A stretch of DNA of 8,813 nucleotides from Spirochaetales bacterium (GTDB lineage: Bacteria > Spirochaetota > Spirochaetia > B11-G9), in assembly GCA_027077185.1 (NCBI GenBank), contig JALTGJ010000306.1:1-8813 (forward strand), in the 5' to 3' direction. This document shows, in pieces, positions 1 through 5,914 of the stretch. Position numbers and translations under genes: made by a program. Each line of letters starts with the position of its first letter. Position 1 is the first letter of the stretch. The notes beneath the pieces are model-generated. The model was not told where the DNA came from, made no database searches, and saw nothing but the letters and a program-made list of their open reading frames with translations.

Positions 1-55
1 AGCAGGACGAATTGAAAGATTTAACAAGAAGTATGGTGTAAAATCTGCAGAATAA
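1..55 (+). CDS. 3' end of an unidentified protein gene
   Basis: An open frame runs in from the left edge and ends at TAA (53-55). It gives 17 complete codons read as AGRIERFNKKYGVKSAE. The tail is short, basic and hydrophilic, as many cytoplasmic enzymes have, but it is too short to assign to a family. Support for a real gene comes from its position: the stop is followed 21 bases later by a strong hairpin with a T-run (77-114), which would terminate it. It converges on lnt. The frame is inferred from the stop and hairpin only, so it is less certain than the complete genes. Confidence 0.5.
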   Translation, partial: AGRIERFNKKYGVKSAE

Positions 56-70
56 TTAGCTCGGGTTGGT

Positions 71-1651
71 TCAATTAACGTAGGGACGGGTTTTAAACCC
101 GTCCCTACGTTTTTGTATGTAAACATTATAAAATAAATATATAAGCAGAATAATTATCATTAGGACAGGAAACCAGTTCCCAAGTTTAGTGTAGACTGTA
201 AGGCTACCTTTTTTATATACAGGTATTGTTGCAGTAAAGGTATCGGACTTAAATAGGGGCAGAGTATAAGTCATTTTTCCCCATGGATTAATAACAGTAC
301 TAACTCCTGCATTTGTAGACCTGATGAGCACTCGTCTGTTTTCAATTGCTCTCAATCTGGCAGCTGCAAGATGCTGGGTTTCCCCTGATACAGTTTTTGA
401 CCATGAATCATTTGATAAATTTATTAGTATATCTGCACCATTCTTTATGAATTCCCTTGAAATATACGGAAATGAATCTTCAAAACAAATGGGTACCCCA
501 AAACTTAATGAATTTCCATCTGAAAGGGGTATTTTAAATATTACATTGGGTTTGCCGATTGACCAGCCCTGATTTGGCAGGCCTACAACATTCTTAAAAA
601 ATGAACTGACTATGTTTAAATTCCAGAATGGAATATTTTCTGCAAAAGGAACCGGATGGTTTTTTCCATAATATTCCATTATTTTACCTTCCGGAGAGAT
701 TAGTATAACAGCATTAAGTGCATCCATTGTCTTTCTGTTTAGAATATAGGGACTGCCGACCAGAATTGGAATATTTACCTTAGCAAGAAAATTATAAAAA
801 GGATCACCCAGAGGTTCTCTTTTGTACCTTGAACTGCCTTCAATATACGGATAGCGAAAAGCATTTTCACTCCAGACAATTAGGTCCGGTTTAACTTTGC
901 TTTTCTTTAATTCTTCTCTGGTTAAGTCCTGGCCCTTTTTTATGCTTTCTATTTCCTGACCTGATACCCAGGAATCTGCATCCTGTTGAATTACTGATAC
1001 TGTAAAAGTCTTTTCCCATGGAATCTCTGTATTAATAGTATATAATCCATAAAAAATACTTCCTGTAAACAGAACTAAAGTGAAAATCCAGCTTTTTATT
1101 ATACTTTTATTAAAAGTAAGCATTGTTTCAAGGAGCATGGCATTTATAAGAACTATCAGAAACGAAACACCCCATTGACCGGTTATATCCGCTATTTGCA
1201 CAAAAGGGGCAATCCCTGCACTCTGAGCGGTAAGATTCCAGGGGAATCCCAGATATCCTATTGACTTTAGGTATTCATAAGAAACCCAAACTGCAGAAAC
1301 AATAAATGGTCGGAGATTTCCTTTTTTACCTACTGTATGCAGAAACGCACCAAGAAGAAAAAAATAAAGGGTATGGGCCGCCGCAACACCTGAAAGAGTC
1401 CAAATTGAAAAATCTTCAAAAAAAAGAAGCCAGAAATATGTCAGTGACGAAGAGACCAGACCAAAAAGCCCACTGTAAATCATGGCATACTTTCTTTTCG
1501 GACTTGTAAACATTACATAGAACAAGGGAATAAGAGAAATAAAACCAAAAAATAAATTTCCATAGTGAAATATTTCATTTGGCACTGCCATTGTGTAGAT
1601 CAGAGATGAAAAAATAATAAGAATAATGTTCTTTAGACTCATAAACGCCAT
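71..1651 (-). CDS. lnt: Apolipoprotein N-acyltransferase
   Basis: Lnt transfers an acyl chain from phospholipid to the N-terminal cysteine of lipoproteins, the last step of lipoprotein maturation in the inner membrane. The 526 residues are close to the ~510 usual for the family. The N-terminal ~205 residues are a series of hydrophobic membrane segments. A nitrilase-fold domain follows (about 215-480), then a final membrane segment (about 493-510). The catalytic triad is visible as Glu262 (in VWSENAF), Lys330 (in YGKNHPVPF) and Cys389 (in GVPICFED). The start at 1651 is chosen because AAGG (1659-1662) lies 7 bases upstream. The next ATG, three codons in, has no such site. Odd point: the last ~12 residues (RRDGFKTRPYVN) are encoded by the palindrome at 77-111, so the C-terminus is probably not ancestral. 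The gene is divergent from galK and convergent with the gene ending at 55. Confidence 0.95.
   Translation of the reverse strand: MAFMSLKNIILIIFSSLIYTMAVPNEIFHYGNLFFGFISLIPLFYVMFTSPKRKYAMIYSGLFGLVSSSLTYFWLLFFEDFSIWTLSGVAAAHTLYFFLLGAFLHTVGKKGNLRPFIVSAVWVSYEYLKSIGYLGFPWNLTAQSAGIAPFVQIADITGQWGVSFLIVLINAMLLETMLTFNKSIIKSWIFTLVLFTGSIFYGLYTINTEIPWEKTFTVSVIQQDADSWVSGQEIESIKKGQDLTREELKKSKVKPDLIVWSENAFRYPYIEGSSRYKREPLGDPFYNFLAKVNIPILVGSPYILNRKTMDALNAVILISPEGKIMEYYGKNHPVPFAENIPFWNLNIVSSFFKNVVGLPNQGWSIGKPNVIFKIPLSDGNSLSFGVPICFEDSFPYISREFIKNGADILINLSNDSWSKTVSGETQHLAAARLRAIENRRVLIRSTNAGVSTVINPWGKMTYTLPLFKSDTFTATIPVYKKGSLTVYTKLGNWFPVLMIIILLIYLFYNVYIQKRRDGFKTRPYVN
77..114 (+). terminator. Perfect 17-bp palindrome with T-run, likely terminator and possible dispersed repeat
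   Basis: Bases 77-93 pair perfectly with 95-111 around a single central base (94). The arms contain the GC-rich block GTAGGGACGGG and its complement. On the + strand a run of five T follows the GC block (110-114), as in a rho-independent terminator for the gene ending at 55. On the - strand the palindrome lies inside the last codons of lnt, so it cannot be a normal post-stop terminator there. Very similar GTAGGGACGGG palindromes are, from memory, scattered through many unrelated bacterial genomes, so this may be a repeat copy serving as a terminator. That last point is recollection, not a search result. Confidence 0.75.
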
Positions 1652-1699
1652 TATAGTACCTTGTTCTAAAAGAATACCAGTACCAAAAAAAAGAATTTG

Positions 1700-1728
1700 T
1701 TGATTTTCAATTGATTTTCTAATACTAT
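1700..1728 (+). promoter_or_regulatory. Candidate sigma70-type promoter for the galK cluster
   Basis: TTGATT (1700-1705) and TACTAT (1723-1728) are separated by exactly 17 bases; each matches 4 of 6 consensus positions. The -35 region is part of an imperfect 11-bp tandem repeat (TTGATTTTCAA then TTGATTTTCTA, 1700-1721), so a second -35-like copy sits one helical turn downstream. If used, this promoter would give a leader of roughly 150 bases that contains the 63-bp repeat. Assignment is by pattern only, in AT-rich DNA where chance matches are common. Confidence 0.4.
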
Positions 1729-1740
1729 AGTTAACGAGGC

Positions 1741-1785
1741 TTTGGCTATGTCTGTTTATTTGGCCTGTTTTTGGCTTTTTGCCAA
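1741..1785. promoter_or_regulatory. Cluster of TTTGGC motifs with a small inverted repeat, possible operator
   Basis: TTTGGC occurs at 1741-1746, 1759-1764 and 1770-1775. The last copy is part of an inverted repeat, TTGGC-N5-GCCAA (1771-1785). Four half-sites in 45 bases of a divergent lnt/galK spacer could be a transcription-factor site, but no regulator gene is in the window and the motif is not one I can assign to a known bacterial regulator. Confidence 0.25.
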
Positions 1786-1788
1786 TTA

Positions 1789-1851
1789 TACTGCTCTGTG
1801 TTAGAGAAGAGATGTTATTAAAGTTTAAAATGTGACACAGTGCAAAAAGCT
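1789..1851 (+). repeat. 63-bp dispersed element, copy A (upstream of galK)
   Basis: This stretch matches the reverse complement of 7157-7219 at 54 of 63 positions with no gap. The longest identical block is CTGTGTTAGAGAAGAG (1796-1811). The ends carry imperfect inverted repeats, GCTCTGTGT (1793-1801) and ACACAGTGC (1835-1843). An inner palindrome TTAAAGTTTAA (1818-1828) is kept in the other copy with a compensating base-pair change. It ends 33 bases before the galK ATG. It could be an operator, a leader RNA structure or a miniature mobile repeat; two copies alone cannot decide. Confidence 0.75.
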
Positions 1852-1872
1852 CTTAATGGTGGTATTAATTTG

Positions 1873-1877
1873 AAAGG
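1873..1877 (+). promoter_or_regulatory. Ribosome binding site fixing the galK start at 1885
   Basis: AAAGG lies 7 bases before ATG 1885. The upstream in-frame GTG at 1840 lies inside the 63-bp repeat, has no binding site, and its GTG is not conserved in the other repeat copy, so 1885 is preferred. A further ATG at 1894 is possible but less well spaced. Confidence 0.65.
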
Positions 1878-1884
1878 CGATTCC

Positions 1885-3069
1885 ATGTATAATATGAAAA
1901 GATTTCATAAAACTGAATACGAAGTAGAGGCTGAAGTCATTTCTGAAGCACCTGGGGTAATAAATTTGCTGGGTGAACATACAGATTTTAGTGATGGGTA
2001 CGTTTTACAGGTTGCAATAAATAATTCTGTATGCGTTTCTATTTCAAGAAGGACAGACAATTCTCTCCGTTTTTTTGCAGCTGACCTTGGAGAAAGAAAA
2101 AAAACTACTATTGCTAATTTAAAATATAAGAGAGAAGACAGATGGGCAAACTATATTAAGGGTGTTCTATATGAGTTTATACAGTTGGGACACCTTTTTA
2201 AGGGCTTGGATATAACCCTCTCAGGAGATATCCCTCAGGGCATTGGCCTTGGTTCTTCGGCAGCAATAGGTATTGCAACAGCTCTGGCACTTAGGGAACT
2301 TTATAGCTTTGATATTTCGGATATTCAGCTGGTACAGGCTGCATACCTGTCTGAAAGTTCATTTATAGGAAAATCTGAAAGGTTAACGGATCAGTTTTGC
2401 TCCTATTATGCAGAAGAAAACAATGCTGTGTTTCTTGATATAAGAAGTCTCGAATATGCAACTATTCCATTTTCATTTAATGAGTATAAGCTTGTTATTA
2501 CCAACAGTAATGTTCCTCTTGTTAACAGTGAGGAGGAAATTAATGAGCGCAGAGATGAGTGTAAAAGATGTGTAGGCCTTTTGAATAATAAAAAATCCGG
2601 GGGAACTACTCTCCGGGATTTTGGACAAACTGAACTTGATTCGGGAATGGGAATACTTTCTGAGGCTTCACGACGGCTTTGTCTGCATGTTGTGGATGAA
2701 AATCAGCGTGTGCTTGATGGGAAAAGATTTTTGGAGCAGAGGGATTATCGATCCTTTGGCAGGCTTATGAACAGATCTCATGAAAGTCTCCGTGATAATT
2801 TTGAGGTATCCTGCCCCGAACTTGACTGGCTGGTAAAAAGGGCTGCAGAAATTGAGGGCTGTGCAGGGTCAAGAATGGCTGGTCCGGGTTTCTGTGGATG
2901 TACCATTTCGTTAATGAGGGTGGATTCTTTTGAGAAGTATGATTTACGATTAGATGAGTATGATAGAATTTTCGGATTTCAGGCAGATTATTTTATCTGT
3001 GAACCTGCTGCAAAAGCAAAAATTCTATATTCAAATATTAAGAAGCCGCAAGTAAAATTGGAAGATTGA
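1885..3069 (+). CDS. galK: Galactokinase-family GHMP kinase with altered active site
   Basis: Galactokinase phosphorylates galactose at C1 in the cytoplasm, the entry step of the Leloir pathway. The 394 residues fit the family (about 380-400). Visible motifs, in order: the sugar-binding signature GEHTDFSDGY (30-39), the GHMP ATP loop GLGSSA (121-126), the catalytic-base segment TDQ with Asp169, the family block ERRDEC (221-226), and the third GHMP motif GSRMAGPGFCGC (328-339). The block SHESLRDNFEVSCPELD (298-314) is typical of galactokinases. Odd: the residue before INLLGEHTD is Val25, where galactokinases normally have the catalytic Arg (R37 of human GALK1). The stretch before Asp169 also departs from the usual GIMDQ. 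It may be a weakened enzyme, a relative acting on another sugar, or a sensor. No galT or galE is in the window. Its stop overlaps the start of the next gene. Confidence 0.85.
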   Translation: MYNMKRFHKTEYEVEAEVISEAPGVINLLGEHTDFSDGYVLQVAINNSVCVSISRRTDNSLRFFAADLGERKKTTIANLKYKREDRWANYIKGVLYEFIQLGHLFKGLDITLSGDIPQGIGLGSSAAIGIATALALRELYSFDISDIQLVQAAYLSESSFIGKSERLTDQFCSYYAEENNAVFLDIRSLEYATIPFSFNEYKLVITNSNVPLVNSEEEINERRDECKRCVGLLNNKKSGGTTLRDFGQTELDSGMGILSEASRRLCLHVVDENQRVLDGKRFLEQRDYRSFGRLMNRSHESLRDNFEVSCPELDWLVKRAAEIEGCAGSRMAGPGFCGCTISLMRVDSFEKYDLRLDEYDRIFGFQADYFICEPAAKAKILYSNIKKPQVKLED

Positions 3070-3746
3070 TGTCTGATTATCTTAAAGTGGGATTAAAGTA
3101 TTTACATTTAAAGAATTACAGGAGCGCCCTGGAAGAATTTTTATTATTGGATGAGGATCCCTCCGAATCTTTGGAGTTATCGTATTATCTTGGATTATGC
3201 TATACAAATCTTGAGAAATACGATAAGGCTCTTCTTTATCTTGAGCAGGTGGTAACAAATAATCCTGATATTCAGCTTGTATATCAGTGCAGGCTTATTC
3301 TTAGTTATATATATACGATCACAGGAAGATTTAAACTTGCAGAATTTGAGTTAAAGGAACTATTGGATGCCGGCTTTGAGTCTGCCCAGATCTACGGTAC
3401 TTTCAGTTATATTTACTATTCCCAAAAACTGGTAGATAAAAGCCTGGATTATTTATATAAAGCAGCTGAGCTGGAACCTGATAATCCAAATGTATTAAAT
3501 TCTCTTGGCTATATTCTGGCAAATGAAGGTATAGACTCTGAGCAGGCAATTGTTACCTGTAAAAAAGCAGTACGTCTTAAAAGTGAATATCCTGCATATC
3601 TTGATTCCCTTGGGTGGGCCTATTTTAAAGCAGGAAGAACTAATGAAGCACTGCTGTATTTGCGCAGGGCTTTTTCTCTTGCTGGCAGTAATAAACTAAT
3701 AACATCACATCTTAGATCTGCTGTAGCTGAAAATAAAGATGTTTAA
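3069..3746 (+). CDS. Cytoplasmic TPR-repeat protein
   Basis: The 225-residue protein consists almost wholly of tetratricopeptide repeats, helical pairs that serve as protein-binding scaffolds. Six units of about 34 residues can be drawn, near 4-34, 36-69, 70-103, 106-139, 140-173 and 174-207. The clearest carry the TPR pattern, e.g. YLGLCYTNLEKYDKALLYLE and LGWAYFKAGRTNEALLYLRR. No signal peptide or membrane segment is seen, so it is probably cytoplasmic. The ATG at 3069 shares one base with the galK stop TGA (3067-3069), and GGAAG (3060-3064) lies 4 bases upstream; the in-frame TTG at 3066 is too close to that site. The overlap implies co-transcription and probably translational coupling with galK. 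Its partner is unknown; the TPR-bearing secreted protein downstream is in another compartment. Confidence 0.85.
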   Translation: MSDYLKVGLKYLHLKNYRSALEEFLLLDEDPSESLELSYYLGLCYTNLEKYDKALLYLEQVVTNNPDIQLVYQCRLILSYIYTITGRFKLAEFELKELLDAGFESAQIYGTFSYIYYSQKLVDKSLDYLYKAAELEPDNPNVLNSLGYILANEGIDSEQAIVTCKKAVRLKSEYPAYLDSLGWAYFKAGRTNEALLYLRRAFSLAGSNKLITSHLRSAVAENKDV

Positions 3747-3792
3747 TAGGGCTCTATAAGTAAATTATATAGATATCATTTTAAAAACGGGG

Positions 3793-3798
3793 TATAAT
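3793..3798 (+). promoter_or_regulatory. TATAAT hexamer just before the next GTG start, possible -10 element
   Basis: A perfect TATAAT ends 7 bases before GTG 3806. No recognisable -35 hexamer stands 16-18 bases upstream. If active, transcription would begin at about the start codon and produce a leaderless mRNA, which would fit the lack of a convincing ribosome binding site. It could equally be chance in an AT-rich 59-base gap, with the gene read from the galK cluster. Confidence 0.25.
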
Positions 3799-3805
3799 TG
3801 AGTTT

Positions 3806-5830
3806 GTGAAAAAAATTGTAATTGTTTTTATACTTATGCTTCTTTTTTTTGTTTTAAATTTGCAGGTCTATGCCCAAATTGATCTGGATGAGGTAGATGC
3901 CAATCATGATTTTCAGAGGGCTGTTATTTCCTATCATCGTGGAGAGTTTAATCAGTCGATTCTATCTTTAGAGAAGGCCCTTTCTTTAAAACCTGATTGG
4001 GAGAAGACAAAGTTATGGTTAGGGAACTCATATTACCGTGCAGGTTTTACCAATTCTGCTTTGGAATACTGGCAGGAAGTAATTGATAGTGGAGGAGGTT
4101 CTGTAGATCTTAGAGCAAAAGTAGATAATATATCCTACCTTAGAAGTCTTGGCCCGGAGTTGAAAGATACACCCCGATTTGTATTATTTCATGAAATATC
4201 TGGTGTCTCTGATAATTATTCAATTTTTAAACGACCCAGTTCAATTTTTCCCGGTACAGATGGAGGGTTCTATCTGACGTCTTTTGCAACAAATGAAATT
4301 CAGAAATTTTCAGCAAATGGTGTTGTTATAATGACTATTAGAGGCGGCCTGAATGGTATTAATCATCCTTTTGATATTATAGAGAATAAAGATTTTTTGT
4401 TTATATCTGAGTACTCAAGTGACAGAATTATAAGAACTTCAAAAGAAGGAACCGGAATTTTTAGATTTGGACAGTCTGGAAGTGGAGAGGGCGAACTTCT
4501 GGGCCCTCAGTTTCTTACTGCAGATGAGAATAAGCACCTGTATGTAACAGAAAGCGGGAACAGGAGAATTTCAAAGTATAGTTTTGATGGGGATTTTTTA
4601 TTTTCTTTTGGACAGAAAAATGACTATTTTGAAGGTTTTTTACAGCCGACGGGGATTGCATACTTTGATAATCAAATTCTTGTTGCAGACGGTCGAAAAA
4701 AAGAGCTGTTTCTGTTTGACACCCAGGGTAATTATCTTAAATCATTTGCATCTGATCTGCTTTCTTCTCCTGAAGGAATAACTGTTTATTCCAAAAATAA
4801 ATTTCTAATTGCAGATGGCAATAATCTTCTCCTTTTTAATGTGCTTGATGGTAATTTTTCTACTTTATCTTCCCTGGATTCCAATGCAAGAATTTTGAAA
4901 GCTTCCAGGGATATAAACGGTAATATTATATCTGTAGATTTTAATGGAAATAAAGTTGTGTTACTTTCTGATTTTACAAGAATGTATACGGGGCTGAATT
5001 TAAATATAGACAGAATTTTGTCTGATAATTTTCCTGAAGTATTGGTAGAGTTTACAGTTCAAACTGTTGACGGATCCCCTTATGTAGGGCTGCAAAAAAA
5101 CAACTTTTTATTAACAGAGGATAGTTATACAAATGATTCTATGGCTTTAATTGCTGCAGGCAGTAAAACTGACTTTGTTGATATTAGTTATCTTATAGAA
5201 GCTTCTCCTTCTATGGAAAAAGCCGCTAATGCAAAAGTAGATGGTATGAAAGATCTGCTGGATACAATAGCAGGAAAAGGATCAATTAATATTATTACAG
5301 CAGAAGAAACTCCTGTTCTTGAGCTTGAACATGGCAATGTATCCGATCGTATAATTGATGCCCTGACATCTGAGGTGAACTACAGCAGAGACTGGAGCTT
5401 CGATCTGGGCATGCGTCTGGCAGCATCAGAACTAATGGGAGGGGGGTACAGGAAGGCTGTCGTTTTTCTATCGACCGGAAAGCTGAATTCCAATTCATTT
5501 TCTCATTATGACCTTACAGAGACTTTGGACTATCTTAAGAATAATAATATAGTTTTTTATACAGTAAGTACCAATTCGGGGAAGGTTTCTCCTGAGCTTG
5601 AATTTTTAAGCAGAAAAACAGGAGGGTTGGTTCTCCCTCTTTACGGTCCTGCCGGTTTAAACGATCTGGTTTCCAATTTACGAAGCAAACCCTCCGGTTC
5701 CTATACCCTCAAGTTCAGGACAAGCAGAGATTCCGACTTTGGAAGGCGCCCTCTGCCTGTAGAAGTCCAGGTTTCACACTTTGGAAGAAGCGGTAAAGAC
5801 AGTTCTCTTTTTTACGGTCCTGCAAAATAA
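3806..5830 (+). CDS. Secreted TPR / NHL beta-propeller / VWA-like protein
   Basis: The 674-residue protein begins with a signal peptide (KKIVIV, a hydrophobic core to about 19, VYA before the likely cleavage after residue 23) without a lipobox, so it is probably periplasmic or surface-exposed. A TPR segment follows (about 33-97). Next is an NHL/six-bladed propeller region (about 135-395), with blades such as GPQFLTADENKHLYVTESGN and PTGIAYFDNQILVADGRKK. A short Ig-like strand (about 410-440, VDGSPYVGLQKNNFLLTED) precedes a von Willebrand A-like fold (about 455-625), and a beta-rich tail ends in FYGPAK. The VWA metal site is degenerate: Glu-Ala-Ser-Pro-Ser (465-469) replaces DxSxS, and the later LSTGK (555-559) has Thr where Asp is usual. 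It may therefore bind partners without a metal. The start is GTG 3806, chosen for the signal peptide; its ribosome binding site is weak. The molecular role is unknown; the domains suggest a scaffold or adhesion protein. Confidence 0.8.
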   Translation: MKKIVIVFILMLLFFVLNLQVYAQIDLDEVDANHDFQRAVISYHRGEFNQSILSLEKALSLKPDWEKTKLWLGNSYYRAGFTNSALEYWQEVIDSGGGSVDLRAKVDNISYLRSLGPELKDTPRFVLFHEISGVSDNYSIFKRPSSIFPGTDGGFYLTSFATNEIQKFSANGVVIMTIRGGLNGINHPFDIIENKDFLFISEYSSDRIIRTSKEGTGIFRFGQSGSGEGELLGPQFLTADENKHLYVTESGNRRISKYSFDGDFLFSFGQKNDYFEGFLQPTGIAYFDNQILVADGRKKELFLFDTQGNYLKSFASDLLSSPEGITVYSKNKFLIADGNNLLLFNVLDGNFSTLSSLDSNARILKASRDINGNIISVDFNGNKVVLLSDFTRMYTGLNLNIDRILSDNFPEVLVEFTVQTVDGSPYVGLQKNNFLLTEDSYTNDSMALIAAGSKTDFVDISYLIEASPSMEKAANAKVDGMKDLLDTIAGKGSINIITAEETPVLELEHGNVSDRIIDALTSEVNYSRDWSFDLGMRLAASELMGGGYRKAVVFLSTGKLNSNSFSHYDLTETLDYLKNNNIVFYTVSTNSGKVSPELEFLSRKTGGLVLPLYGPAGLNDLVSNLRSKPSGSYTLKFRTSRDSDFGRRPLPVEVQVSHFGRSGKDSSLFYGPAK

Positions 5831-5841
5831 TTATTTTTTAG

Positions 5842-5894
5842 AGCCGCTGTAGAATACCTTTTCAAGGTGATCAGTTATTGTTTTGAAAGCGGCT
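5842..5894. repeat. Nested inverted repeats between convergent genes
   Basis: AGCCGCT (5842-5848) pairs with AGCGGCT (5888-5894), enclosing a smaller hairpin ACCTT-TTC-AAGGT (5856-5868). It sits in the 84-base gap between the convergent VWA-like and alcohol dehydrogenase genes, where a terminator is expected. Neither strand has a T-run after the outer arm, so it is at best a non-canonical terminator or RNA-end structure. Confidence 0.35.
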
Positions 5895-5914
5895 GCTGAA
5901 ACTGGAATATAATG

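Noticed and set aside
77..111. CRISPR repeat or insertion-sequence end
   Set aside because: Only one copy in the window, no spacer array, no transposase; it behaves as a hairpin terminator.
324..572. Open frame on the + strand inside lnt
   Set aside because: Antisense to a well-supported lnt coding region; composition reflects the opposite strand and no domain is visible.
1306..1509. Open frame on the + strand inside lnt
   Set aside because: Overlaps the membrane-segment part of lnt; lysine-rich translation is the complement of its Phe/Leu codons.
1789..1851. Known riboswitch or T-box leader before galK
   Set aside because: No recognised aptamer core; in the second copy the element appears to lie upstream of the promoter rather than in the RNA.
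1840..1884. GTG start extending galK by 15 codons
   Set aside because: Lies inside the 63-bp repeat, lacks a ribosome binding site, and the GTG is not conserved in the other repeat copy.
4584..4781. Open frame inside the VWA-like gene in another frame
   Set aside because: Lies within the NHL propeller coding sequence, with no ribosome binding site.
5295..5498. Open frame on the - strand inside the VWA-like gene
   Set aside because: Antisense shadow of the VWA domain; the Cys/Pro/Ser-rich translation shows no family.
5824..5837. Perfect palindrome AAAATAATTATTTT at the end of the VWA-like gene
   Set aside because: Only A and T, short, and likely by chance in AT-rich DNA; too weak to call a terminator.
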